Source: Euzebya sp051004735
Lineage (GTDB): Bacteria; Actinomycetota; Nitriliruptoria; Euzebyales; Euzebyaceae
Direction: 5' to 3'
Assembly (NCBI GenBank): GCA_051004735.1
Contig: JBPCKA010000112.1
Location: forward strand, 1-50,209
Length of the DNA stretch: 50,209 bases
Under the pieces are notes generated by a model, which saw only the letters and a program-made list of their open reading frames with translations, ran no database searches and was not told the DNA's origin. Below are positions 9,022 through 16,852 of this stretch, piece after piece. The translations under genes and the position numbers were made by a program. Within the stretch, counting starts at the first letter, position 1, and the number at the start of each line of letters is the position of its first letter.

Positions 9022-9022
9022 G

Positions 9023-9421
9023 TCACGCCCGGCTGTGACGGACCGCAGCCGCCAGGGTGTCGGCGATGCGGCCGGCGGCCACGATCCTGACCTGCGCGGG
9101 CAATGCCGGTCGCTGGTCGGGTGGGTGCCACACCACAGCGATGATCCTGGCCGGGGCGATGCGGGCAAGAACCAGATCGATCGAGGGGTCACCCGGGCTC
9201 GTCGTCACGATGACCGTCCGGTCGGTCGCGGCCGCCCGGGCCACGACGCGCCCCAACTGTTGCGACCCCTCCTCATCCAGCGACACCACCTCGGCACGCA
9301 ACGTCGGTCCCAGCATCTGGGCCAGGACCTGGAGGACACCGCGGTAGCGCCCGACGATCAGCACCTGCGGTGGCCCGTCGACCTGGCCCCCCTGCTCGTT
9401 CACCCCACGCTCGGTCCCCAT
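9023..9421 (-). CDS. Hypothetical protein with receiver-like alpha/beta pattern
   Basis: 132 residues from the ATG at 9421. Alternating hydrophobic strands such as VLIVGRY, TVIVTTSPG, IIAVVWHP and VRIVAAG suggest a Rossmann or response-regulator-like fold, but I do not see a clear phosphoacceptor Asp with its usual acidic pair, so this is not called a regulator. It stands alone on the minus strand, convergent with qcrB and divergent from a glycosyltransferase. A TAGGGT hexamer lies about ten bases upstream of the ATG. A GTG four codons upstream is a possible alternative start. Confidence 0.55.
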   Translation of the reverse strand: MGTERGVNEQGGQVDGPPQVLIVGRYRGVLQVLAQMLGPTLRAEVVSLDEEGSQQLGRVVARAAATDRTVIVTTSPGDPSIDLVLARIAPARIIAVVWHPPDQRPALPAQVRIVAAGRIADTLAAAVRHSRA

Positions 9422-9466
9422 GGCAGCACCCACCCTATGGCCCGGGCGACGGTTCGGAGAACGCCT

Positions 9467-9472
9467 TAGTGT
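9467..9472 (+). promoter_or_regulatory. -10 element upstream of the GT87-like gene
   Basis: TAGTGT ends eight bases before the ATG at 9481, consistent with a leaderless or very short-leader transcript. Confidence 0.35.
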
Positions 9473-9480
9473 CCACGCAT

Positions 9481-10731
9481 ATGAGGACCAGGGCGCCCGG
9501 TAGGTCTGGGAGGCGGTCGACCACCGTGTGGCTGGCGGTGCTCGCCGCGGGACTGGTCCTTCTTGGGGCCGCGTGGCGGGTCAGTTGCCTGGGGGCGGAC
9601 GGTCTGACACTGGGCGAGGCGGCACGGCCGGGCTGCTATTCAGACGTGATCGGCCTGTTTCAGGGCCGGGGACTGTCGGCCGATCCGTTGCCCTACGCCG
9701 AGGTGGTGACCGAGTACCCGCCGTTGACCGCTCTGCAATGGTGGGTTGCAGGGGCGTTCACCCAATCGGTCACCGGCTTCTTCCTGGTCACGGCACTGGT
9801 GCAGGCCCTGGCCGCGGCGATTGTCGTGGTCGTGCTGCGGAGCACCCGACTTGGGGTTTCACGGGTCCTGCTGTTCGCCGGGGCCCCGACACTGGTGGTG
9901 TCGGGGACGACGAACTGGGACCTAGTGGCTGTGGCCCTCATGCTGGGGGGTCTGGTCGCCTCCCACCGCGGCAAGGACACCGGGGCGGGGGTACTTCTGG
10001 GACTGGGTGGACTGGCCAAGCTGTTTCCGTTGGTGGCCGTGCCCGCCACGGCCTGGGCAGCCGCCGCTCGATCGGGGAGGCCAGGGGCCGTCAGGGTGCT
10101 CGGCGCCGCGGCGGTGACGGTGCTGGTGGTGCAGGTACCCGTGGCCCTGTGGGCACCCTCGGGATGGTCGGCGTGGCTGGAGTTGAACAGCCAACGTCCG
10201 GTCGACTGGGACACGGCGTGGTATGGACTGCAGGTGCTCAGCGGACGTGTGCTTTCCATCGCCGAGGCCAACGTGCTGGTGGCAGCCGCGGTCACCATCG
10301 GCTGGGCGGTGATGGTGGCCTGGACCGTGCAGAGCCGCCGTCCCGGTCCCGACGGACTCAAGGCCCCGACCCGTCCTGACCCCCGCGCATTGGTCCTGCC
10401 CCTGCTGATCTGGGTGCTGCTGGCCGGCAAGGTGTACTCGCCCCAGTTCTCCTTGTGGCTGCTGGGACTGCTGGCACTTTCGCAGGTCCCGGCTTGGCTG
10501 GTGTGGACCTGGTTGGTGGCCGACGTCGCGGTCTGGGTGGTCCGCGCCCCGTTCCTGGCCGGCCAGCAGGGCCTGGAGCCTTCATTGCCCTACAGCGTGT
10601 TCGCGGTTTCCCTTGCCCTACGTGGTGCGCTGCTGCTGGGGATCATGTGGCACAGCCTTGTGGACGCCGGGGTGTTGGGGCGGCCCGGCGGGAGCAAGCC
10701 CATGGAGATCCAGCATGCTCCGCACGGCTGA
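9481..10731 (+). CDS. Polytopic glycosyltransferase, GT87/DUF2029-like
   Basis: 416 residues with about nine to eleven predicted membrane helices. It has the features of polyprenyl-phosphate-dependent mannosyltransferases of the GT-C class: a luminal EYPPLT motif in the first third, GTTNWDL, and the LGLGGLAKLFPLV signature around residue 180. Such enzymes take mannose from a lipid-phosphate carrier on the outer face of the membrane and build lipomannan-type glycans. The ATG at 9481 is chosen because an upstream GTG start adds no conserved sequence. Its 3' end overlaps the convergent glycosyltransferase by 114 bases. The acceptor is unknown. Confidence 0.75.
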   Translation: MRTRAPGRSGRRSTTVWLAVLAAGLVLLGAAWRVSCLGADGLTLGEAARPGCYSDVIGLFQGRGLSADPLPYAEVVTEYPPLTALQWWVAGAFTQSVTGFFLVTALVQALAAAIVVVVLRSTRLGVSRVLLFAGAPTLVVSGTTNWDLVAVALMLGGLVASHRGKDTGAGVLLGLGGLAKLFPLVAVPATAWAAAARSGRPGAVRVLGAAAVTVLVVQVPVALWAPSGWSAWLELNSQRPVDWDTAWYGLQVLSGRVLSIAEANVLVAAAVTIGWAVMVAWTVQSRRPGPDGLKAPTRPDPRALVLPLLIWVLLAGKVYSPQFSLWLLGLLALSQVPAWLVWTWLVADVAVWVVRAPFLAGQQGLEPSLPYSVFAVSLALRGALLLGIMWHSLVDAGVLGRPGGSKPMEIQHAPHG

Positions 10732-11796
10732 GGGCCAACCGCAGGACTCCGCGCGTCGGCGGGCCGCGTGTCGGGCCTGTCCGCCGCGCTGCAGCAGCCT
10801 TGCCAACGCCCCGGCCATGGCGGGCCCGTGGTTGTAGGCGGCCTCTCCGTAGGGGTGGTCCAGCAACTCCGCGACGGCGCCGGCGCGCGATCCGACCACC
10901 GGCGTCCCACTGGCCAGCGACTCCAGAGCGGCCAAGCCGAAGGTCTCCAGTGGGCCGGGACAGATGGCCACGTCGGCAGAAGCCAGCAGTTCGGCCACGT
11001 GGCCCCGGCCCTTGACGTGGCCCAGGAAGGTCACCGGCAGACCACTGGCCTGGCGTCGCATCCGTTTCTCCAGCAGTCCAGTTCCCGCAACGAGCAGACG
11101 GGCGTTGACACCGCCAGATCGCAGATGCTCCAGGGCCTTCAAGGCGCTGAGCGGGTTCTTCTCCGCCGACAGCCTGCACACCATCGCCACCAGCACGGTC
11201 TGGTCGGCCAGAAGGCGGCGCCTGAGCACCTGGCTGCGACGATCGGGGTGGAACAACCCCAGGTCTACACCCCAACTGACAACCTGGACAGCACCGCCAG
11301 CAAACTCCCGTGCCGACCAACGTGAGGGGCACACGATGGTGTCAAACCGACCTGCCAACGACAGGTTGTCCCGGCGGGCAAGCGCCTGTGGTCGCATGAC
11401 CCAGGGCAGGTATAGCCCTGCCAACCGGTCCAGGCGTTCGTGGATGACAGCCATCGTGGGCACCCCGAGCTGTCGGGCCCACGGTCCCAACCCTCGAAGA
11501 GTGAAGCGGTCGTGGACCTCAAGCCTGTCGGGCGAGTACCGCTTCAGGATCCGCTTGACCCGTCCCAGGTCGGTGATGATCCGGTAGCCACCGGACCGGG
11601 GAATCAGGGGGGAACGGACCGTGACCACCGTTCCTGAGTCCGTGTCGTGGACTGCGTCGCCGGCGCCCGGTATGACCAAGGCGACCTGGTGACCGTGGGC
11701 TGCATAGCCCAGCGCCAGTTGGTCTAATGTCGTCTTGATCCCCCCCGATGTCGGGCTGACGAAGTTCGCGACCCGAGCTATTCGCATCCCGGCCAT
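10618..11796 (-). CDS. Glycosyltransferase family 4 (GT-B)
   Basis: 392 residues. The N-terminal domain starts MAGMRIARVANF with a glycine-rich SGGIKTT loop; the C-terminal domain has VCRLSAEKNPLSAL, VAGTGLLEKR and the nucleotide-sugar-binding segment ICPGPLETFGLAALESLASG, with the EX7E pattern of GT4 retaining enzymes. Donor is probably GDP-mannose or similar, transferring in the cytoplasm. The start ATG overlaps the stop of the upstream glycosyltransferase by one base (TGATG), so the two are one coupled unit. The normal GT4 end is near SMLDLHGL; about 30 further residues run into the convergent gene, which may be natural read-on or a sign of an indel near 10730. Confidence 0.85.
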   Translation of the reverse strand: MAGMRIARVANFVSPTSGGIKTTLDQLALGYAAHGHQVALVIPGAGDAVHDTDSGTVVTVRSPLIPRSGGYRIITDLGRVKRILKRYSPDRLEVHDRFTLRGLGPWARQLGVPTMAVIHERLDRLAGLYLPWVMRPQALARRDNLSLAGRFDTIVCPSRWSAREFAGGAVQVVSWGVDLGLFHPDRRSQVLRRRLLADQTVLVAMVCRLSAEKNPLSALKALEHLRSGGVNARLLVAGTGLLEKRMRRQASGLPVTFLGHVKGRGHVAELLASADVAICPGPLETFGLAALESLASGTPVVGSRAGAVAELLDHPYGEAAYNHGPAMAGALARLLQRGGQARHAARRRAESCGWPSAVRSMLDLHGLAPAGPPQHPGVHKAVPHDPQQQRTT

Positions 11797-12941
11797 CAGA
11801 CCAACAGCCCATCGGTGTGCAACGCAGGGGCCAAGCGGGACCGGTGCAGGTCGATCGCGCCGACATAGTGATCCAGCAGCAGTCTGGTCATGACCTGCCA
11901 GGTGCGTGCCACCACTGCCGGTCTGGCCCTGGCTGCGGCCGCGGATCTCAGAGATGCATCGTCAACCAACCGCTGGACCGCCCTGCGCAGTGCAGCGCCG
12001 TCGCCGGGGCGGTACAGCAACCCGTTGGTGCCGTGTGTGATCAGGTCCAGCGGTCCTCCGATCGCGGGAGCCACTGCAGGAACCCCACTGGACAACGCCT
12101 CCTGGATGGTCTGGCAGAACGTCTCGTGCGCGCCCGTGTGCACAAAGACGTCAAGCGAGGCGAAGAGTCGCGCCAACTCGACGCCACCTTTGTAGCCGGT
12201 GAAGACGGCGCCTGGAATCTGCCGCTGCAGCCGGGACCGGTCCGGCCCGTCTCCCACCACCACCAGCCTGGTTCCCGGCAGGTCTGCGATTGCCTGCAAC
12301 AGGGCAACGTTCTTCTCGGGTGCCAGTCGCCCGACGTAGCCGACCACGACCTGGCCGTGCGGGGCCAGTCGCGCCCGCAGATCGATATCCCGACGCAGTG
12401 GGGTGAACCGTGCGGTGTCGACCCCTCTACCCCAGATCGCGACGCGTGGAATGCCGTTGCGTCGCAGGTCCAGTGCAGCAGCACGGGAGGGCGCCAACGT
12501 CAGTTCAGCCAGGCTGTGGATGCGCCGCAGCCACCGCCACGCCAGACCTTCCGCAGCCGCGACCTTGTAATGGCGAGCAAATCGTGGGAAGTCGGTCTGA
12601 TACAGGGCGACAGAGGGAATGCCCAGCCGCCGTCCCACAGCCAATCCCCAGGCTCCCAGCACGACCGGACCGCTGACATGGAATATCTGGGGCTCAAACG
12701 CCTCCAACTCGGCATAGGTGGCCGACGTCGGCATCCCCACCGGTATGGAGTGGTATCCGGGCAGTGGCACGGCCGCTGTGCGCACCACACGTGAGTCGCC
12801 GAACCGCTGGGGCCCTCTCCCCGGCGCAACGATCAGTACGTCATGTCCCTCGCGCTGGAGTTGTTCGGTCACGCGGGCGACAGAGTTGCTGACTCCATTG
12901 ACGGTCGGCAGGAACGACTCGGTGATTATCGCGATGCGCAT
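11796..12941 (-). CDS. Glycosyltransferase family 4, MgtA-like mannosyltransferase
   Basis: 381 residues from the ATG at 12941 (MRIAIITESFLPTVNGVSNS). This opening, with the NGVSNSV segment, closely matches the mycobacterial/corynebacterial alpha-mannosyltransferase MgtA (Rv0557), which adds GDP-mannose-derived mannose to glucuronosyl-diacylglycerol. The C-terminal domain shows GRLAPEKN, VVGDGPDR and ETFCQTIQEALSSGVPAVAP. The upstream 14 in-frame codons are excluded as non-conserved; a CACCCT hexamer six bases before the ATG could be a weak -10. It is the first gene of a two-gene unit with the GT4 at 10618. Acceptor identity is inferred from homology only. Confidence 0.87.
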   Translation of the reverse strand: MRIAIITESFLPTVNGVSNSVARVTEQLQREGHDVLIVAPGRGPQRFGDSRVVRTAAVPLPGYHSIPVGMPTSATYAELEAFEPQIFHVSGPVVLGAWGLAVGRRLGIPSVALYQTDFPRFARHYKVAAAEGLAWRWLRRIHSLAELTLAPSRAAALDLRRNGIPRVAIWGRGVDTARFTPLRRDIDLRARLAPHGQVVVGYVGRLAPEKNVALLQAIADLPGTRLVVVGDGPDRSRLQRQIPGAVFTGYKGGVELARLFASLDVFVHTGAHETFCQTIQEALSSGVPAVAPAIGGPLDLITHGTNGLLYRPGDGAALRRAVQRLVDDASLRSAAAARARPAVVARTWQVMTRLLLDHYVGAIDLHRSRLAPALHTDGLLV

Positions 12942-13031
12942 GATGACAGGGTGATGGCCGTTCGGACCGCTTGGGCATCCCACAGGTTATGCGGAGACGA
13001 CATCTTGGCGAACGACCCCGTCATCGTGCGC

Positions 13032-13155
13032 CGGAAAAGACGTTCGCCCCCGCCAACGGGGGGGTGGCGGGGGCGAACTTTGGAGTTGATGTTGCCCTAC
13101 GGGGGGACGGGCAACATCTGAAGTCGCGGGACACGGGGGAGAGCCCGCGATTTCT
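13032..13155 (-). ncRNA. 6C RNA (C-rich-loop small RNA), variant with three hairpins
   Basis: Read on the minus strand, three perfect hairpins follow each other, each with a run of C in its loop. Hairpin 1: arms at 13150-13144 and 13130-13124 (7 bp), loop with CCCCC. Hairpin 2: arms GATGTTGCCC/GGGCAACATC at 13118-13109 and 13097-13088 (10 bp), loop with CCCCCC. Hairpin 3: 14-bp arms at 13078-13065 and 13055-13042, loop CCCCCCCGT, followed by GTCTTTT, so it doubles as the terminator. A promoter with TTGACC and CATACT at 17-bp spacing lies just upstream. This matches the actinobacterial 6C RNA family, defined by two stem-loops with six or more loop cytosines; the third hairpin is extra. 6C RNAs are thought to base-pair with G-rich mRNA leaders. 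Confidence 0.85.
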
Positions 13156-13161
13156 GAGGCG

Positions 13162-13190
13162 AGTATGACATCGGCAGTTCTAGCGGTCAA
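13162..13190 (-). promoter_or_regulatory. Promoter of the 6C RNA
   Basis: On the minus strand TTGACC (13190-13185) and CATACT (13167-13162) are separated by 17 bases, predicting a start near 13155, immediately before the first hairpin. Confidence 0.7.
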
Positions 13191-13258
13191 CTCCATTTAG
13201 CAATTTAGTTGTTTTTTTCACCATTGTCTGACAAACCTCGCCCGGGGTGTCTTTGAGA

Positions 13259-15469
13259 TCACCCGGAGCCGGCCGGTTCAGGCTCGGAAGCGGGCGCCGG
13301 GGGTGCCGCGGGCGGGGGTGGTCCCGACGGTGCGGGTGGCGGAGGTTGCGGGCCGGGTGGCTGTGTCGGTCCGGGTTGCGGCGGCGCTGTTGCCGGGGTC
13401 GGAGCGCTGGTCGCGGGTACTCCGCTCGATGGCACAGGGCTGGGCACAGGCGGGCCGGAGGCTCCCTCGGTTGGCTCCTCCGACCCTTGCGGATCCTCCG
13501 AGGAGGTCGTGGTGGGGGTGGGCGTCGGGCTGGCACTCGGCGTCGGTTCGACCGTAGGGGCCGTCACGGACGGAGCATCCCCGAACGCTGCGGCATCCGG
13601 TGGTGGGAAGTCCAAGACATCAAGCCCCTCGTGGACCGCGCTCATGAACGCCGCCCAGGTTCGGGCCGGCGCCCCACCACCAGTTTCCTGGTCAGGCAGA
13701 CTGTCACGATTGTCACGGTTTCCCATCCAGACCACGGCGGCGACCTGCGGGGTGTACCCCGCGAACCAGGCGTCCCCGTAGTCCTGGGTGGTCCCGGTCT
13801 TGCCGGCTGCCGGACGTCCGATTCCGGCGGCCTGTCCGGTGCCCTGGCTGATCACACCGCGAAGCACCTCGGTCGTGGCATAGGCCACATCTGGCGAGAC
13901 AACCTGTTCGACCGAATCGGTGGCCGTGTACAGCACCTCCTCACCACGCCGGACCTGGATGATGGTGTGCACGTCATGGCGGCGCCCGCCATCGGCCAGC
14001 GTGGCATAGGCGCCCGCCAGTTCAAGTGGGGTGACCTCTTCGGTGCCCAGCACCAGTGAGGGGACGGGGGTGAAGGCCGCGGACGGGTCCCTACCCAGCA
14101 GTGCCGTTGCGGTCGTCGCCACCCGGTCGACCCCCAACTGGGTGGCCATCTGGGCATAGACCGTGTTCGTCGAACGCCACGTCGCCTGGCGCAACGTCAA
14201 GGTTCCTGCCCCGGTTCCGCCGTAGTTCTCGACATGCCAGTCGCTGCCGCCGTCCGCTGCGGCGATGTCGATCTGCCCGGGTGCCTCAAAGGTGGTCTCG
14301 GGGGACCTTCCGTCGGCCAGCCAGGCGGCCAATGCAAAGGCCTTGAAGGTCGACCCGGGCTGACGGGATGCCGTGGCGAGGTTCAACTGGTCCGTGGCGT
14401 AGTCCTTGCCGCCCACCACGGCCAGCACCCCGCCGGTCGAGGGTGCCACCGCGACCAACGCGCCGGACGCGGTGGTCTGGCTGAAGGTCTGTTGATAGGC
14501 CTGTTCGGCGTGCCGCTGCAGCCCCAGGTTCAGGGTCGTGGTCACCTCAAGGCCCCGGCCGTCGGCAAAGCCCAACTGGTCCAGTTCCTGTCGCACCAGA
14601 CCGGTGAACCAGGGGACGTCGTCGCGGACCGACGTCTGTCGTGGAACGGTGCCGGGCGGGGTCAACAGGACCTGACTCTGGGTTGCCAGGTCCAGCCATC
14701 CCTCCTCAACCATCCTCCCCAGGACATAGGCATACCGCGTCTGGGACGCCTGCGGATCCACCAACGGGTCATAGCGCGATGGGGCCGGCAGTACCCCGGC
14801 CAGAAGTGCGCTCTGAACCAGGCTCAACTGGCTGGCGTCAACCCCGAAGTAGGCCTGCGCGGCAGCCTGGATGCCGTAGGCACCCCGGCCGAAATAGACG
14901 ACGTTCAGGTACCGCTGAAGGATCTCGTCCTTGCTGTAGGTCCGTTCCAACTTGATGGCCAGTGCGGCCTCCCGCACCTTGCGCCACACGGTTTGCGCGT
15001 CATCGCGCGACACGACCTTGATGTATTGCTGGGTGATGGTCGACCCACCCTGGCTGACACCGCCGCTGCGCAGGTTGGCCTCCAGTGCCCTGAGCACGCC
15101 GGGGATGCTGATGCCCCGGTGGGAGTAGAAGTCGGCGTCCTCGGCCGCCAGCACCGCGTTGATGGTGTGCTGCGGTACCTCACCCAAGGCGACGTCGCGC
15201 CGCACGAAGTCGGTGGCCAGTTGGGCGAACTCGTTGTCACCGGTGGCATCGAACAGGCGCGCGCCGTCGCCTCCATCAGTGGGGAGTGGCTCGGCCACGA
15301 AGACCACCAGCAGCACCCCCGCCAGGATCCCCGCCACCATGAGCGCGGGGATGAAGGCCAGCGTGAGGACCCGTCGGGTCTGGCGCCGACGGGGTCGGCG
15401 GCGGTGTGGACGTGGCGGGACCGGGGCGGCGCCGCGACGCCGGGCAGGTGGCCGACGAGATGCGGTCAT
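13259..15469 (-). CDS. Bifunctional penicillin-binding protein (class A, PonA-like)
   Basis: 736 residues. A basic cytoplasmic tail (1-33) and one membrane helix (about 35-58) precede a GT51 glycosyltransferase domain with catalytic Glu110 in EDADFYSHRG and GGSTITQQ (141-148). The transpeptidase domain has the SxxK motif at Ser373-Lys376 (GSTFK), SxN at Ser433-Asn435 and KTGTT at Lys557. A C-terminal Pro/Thr/Ser-rich tail of about 110 residues follows, similar to mycobacterial PonA1. It polymerises lipid II and cross-links peptidoglycan outside the membrane. The neighbour order with DUF5318, PadR and ino1 is the same as in M. tuberculosis around ponA1, supporting orthology. No PASTA domain is seen. 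Confidence 0.94.
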   Translation of the reverse strand: MTASRRPPARRRGAAPVPPRPHRRRPRRRQTRRVLTLAFIPALMVAGILAGVLLVVFVAEPLPTDGGDGARLFDATGDNEFAQLATDFVRRDVALGEVPQHTINAVLAAEDADFYSHRGISIPGVLRALEANLRSGGVSQGGSTITQQYIKVVSRDDAQTVWRKVREAALAIKLERTYSKDEILQRYLNVVYFGRGAYGIQAAAQAYFGVDASQLSLVQSALLAGVLPAPSRYDPLVDPQASQTRYAYVLGRMVEEGWLDLATQSQVLLTPPGTVPRQTSVRDDVPWFTGLVRQELDQLGFADGRGLEVTTTLNLGLQRHAEQAYQQTFSQTTASGALVAVAPSTGGVLAVVGGKDYATDQLNLATASRQPGSTFKAFALAAWLADGRSPETTFEAPGQIDIAAADGGSDWHVENYGGTGAGTLTLRQATWRSTNTVYAQMATQLGVDRVATTATALLGRDPSAAFTPVPSLVLGTEEVTPLELAGAYATLADGGRRHDVHTIIQVRRGEEVLYTATDSVEQVVSPDVAYATTEVLRGVISQGTGQAAGIGRPAAGKTGTTQDYGDAWFAGYTPQVAAVVWMGNRDNRDSLPDQETGGGAPARTWAAFMSAVHEGLDVLDFPPPDAAAFGDAPSVTAPTVEPTPSASPTPTPTTTSSEDPQGSEEPTEGASGPPVPSPVPSSGVPATSAPTPATAPPQPGPTQPPGPQPPPPAPSGPPPPAAPPAPASEPEPAGSG

Positions 15470-15549
15470 CGCCCCAATGGTGACGTACGCAAGCAGCGGG
15501 AGAGGTGAAGGTCACCGGCCAACCGGACAAAGGGCGGCTGGCGTACCGC

Positions 15550-15996
15550 TCAGCCCTGGGACCCGTTCAGACGGGACCGAAGGTCTTTGCCGGTCACGTG
15601 ATCTGTGCCCAACAGTTCCGCCGTGACCAGGTGGTTCCAGCCACAGACCAGACAGCATTCCACTTTGTAGGCGGTGAAACTGTCGTAGCGCCCGGCCAGA
15701 TCCAGAAGCTCCTTGTCGTCCCAGACCACGTGCCCGGTCCGTTGCCGCAACGAGGAGCCATACACATAGACGACCTCGCGCAGGGTGTTGCCGCTGTCGA
15801 TGGCCACATCAGCGCGGTCATCTGCCAGCCGGCAGATCGGGCAGGTACGGGAGGTTTCGGTACCGATGTTGCTGGCTGCCCGCATCAACTCGGGGTGGGC
15901 GTCGACCACGTCCTGGATCGAGACCTGTCCGCGCGTCACCTGCCGGACCAAGGCGCGCTTGGCCATCCGGTAATCGATACGTCCGGTAGACGCCAC
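15550..15996 (-). CDS. DUF5318 zinc-ribbon protein (Rv0049-like)
   Basis: 148 residues from the GTG at 15996. Two CxxC pairs, CPIC near residue 54 and CLVC near residue 121, probably bind zinc; between them is TLREVVYVYGSSL and after them GWNHLV, matching the actinobacterial DUF5318 family typified by Rv0049 next to ponA1. The function is unknown; linkage to a penicillin-binding protein suggests an envelope role. Upstream in-frame codons lead through the PadR operator and are not conserved; the start GTG aligns with the family start (GRIDYRMAKRAL), and CACACT lies six bases before it. The gene is in the same direction as the PBP, about 80 bases upstream of it. Confidence 0.8.
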   Translation of the reverse strand: MASTGRIDYRMAKRALVRQVTRGQVSIQDVVDAHPELMRAASNIGTETSRTCPICRLADDRADVAIDSGNTLREVVYVYGSSLRQRTGHVVWDDKELLDLAGRYDSFTAYKVECCLVCGWNHLVTAELLGTDHVTGKDLRSRLNGSQG

Positions 15997-16108
15997 ACCC
16001 CGAGTGTGCCAGAGTGCCGCGTGCTCGTCCGAGGTAGGCGCGACGGAAGTCGTTCGCTGTCCGACACTGACCCGACCCTTTCCGTTGTCAGAGGGAAGGC
16101 CGTAGCGG

Positions 16109-16173
16109 GATGTATCGCGGCGATGTATCGTTGCGCAGTATTGCGTTGATATATCGGCGCGATATATACCCGC
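16109..16173. promoter_or_regulatory. Five 13-bp iterons: probable PadR operator
   Basis: Five tandem 13-bp units start at 16109, 16122, 16135, 16148 and 16161. Their first nine bases read GATGTATCG, GATGTATCG, GCAGTATTG, GATATATCG and GATATATAC. The last two form an inverted repeat, ATATATCG-GCG-CGATATAT (16149-16167). A candidate promoter, TTGCGT (16141-16146) and TATATA (16163-16168), lies inside the array. PadR repressors commonly bind AT-rich inverted repeats at their own promoter, so autoregulation of padR-ino1 is likely. Confidence 0.65.
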
Positions 16174-16198
16174 TGCAACCCTGAAGGGAGGACCCACC

Positions 16199-16852
16199 GT
16201 GCTCGACCTTGCCATCCTCGGCTTGCTGAAGGAACGCGCAATGCACGGCTATGAGCTGAAACGCCAACTGGGTCAGCGTCTGGGGTTCTTCTGGTCCGTG
16301 TCGTTCGGATCGCTGTATCCGACCTTGAAGAAGCTGGAGTCGCAGGGTTTCGTCGAACGCTTACCCGACACCGACATCCGCTCACGGCGTCGTCAGAACT
16401 ACCGCATCACCGAAGCGGGTGAGCTCGGGTTCCTCTCGTTGATCGAGCAAGGGTCCACCAGTGCATGGGAAGAGGAGAAGTTTCCCCTGCGCTTCGTGTT
16501 CTTCCGCTACCTGCCCACCGAGACGCGGGTGTGGCTGCTGCAACGCCGTCGCGACTACCTGGAGGACAAACTCCAGGAAGGGCGGGCGGGATTGACCCGC
16601 GCTCGGCGTGGTCGCGCCGATACCTACACCCTTTCGCTGATGCGTCACGGTGTCGAACAGGCCGAGCACGACCTGGCCTGGATCGATGAACTTCTCGCAG
16701 CCGAGGGCGGCCCCGACCCCGCTGACCTTGATCCCGCATCTGGACATCAGCCTGCGGTGCCTTCCCCCACCTCACCCATTCCCCCTTCTGAACACCCTTC
16801 CGAACCAACCCGCGTTACGGGCGCCCCGCGTCCGAAGGAGAACACTCGATGA
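16199..16852 (+). CDS. PadR-family transcriptional regulator
   Basis: 217 residues. The N-terminal winged helix reads MLDLAILGLLKERAMHGYEL, with SFGSLYPTLKKLESQGFVE as recognition helix and wing, typical PadR. A C-terminal helical dimerisation part (about 90-165) ends in a low-complexity Pro-rich tail. The GTG start follows AAGGGAGGA, a strong Shine-Dalgarno. Its stop overlaps the ino1 ATG (ATGA). M. tuberculosis has the same padR-ino1 pair (Rv0047c-ino1), so the regulator probably controls inositol phosphate synthesis and itself through the iterons just upstream. The inducer is unknown. Confidence 0.9.
   Translation: MLDLAILGLLKERAMHGYELKRQLGQRLGFFWSVSFGSLYPTLKKLESQGFVERLPDTDIRSRRRQNYRITEAGELGFLSLIEQGSTSAWEEEKFPLRFVFFRYLPTETRVWLLQRRRDYLEDKLQEGRAGLTRARRGRADTYTLSLMRHGVEQAEHDLAWIDELLAAEGGPDPADLDPASGHQPAVPSPTSPIPPSEHPSEPTRVTGAPRPKENTR

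Noticed and set aside
7471..9192. 573-codon minus-strand ORF opposite qcrB
   Set aside because: It lies antisense to a clear cytochrome b gene, has a Gln/Arg/His-rich composition typical of shadow frames in GC-rich DNA, and shows no domain.
13180..13224. Minus-strand micro-ORF MVKKTTKLLNGVDR between the PBP gene and the 6C promoter
   Set aside because: Only 14 codons in an AT-rich patch and overlapping the 6C -35; probably chance.
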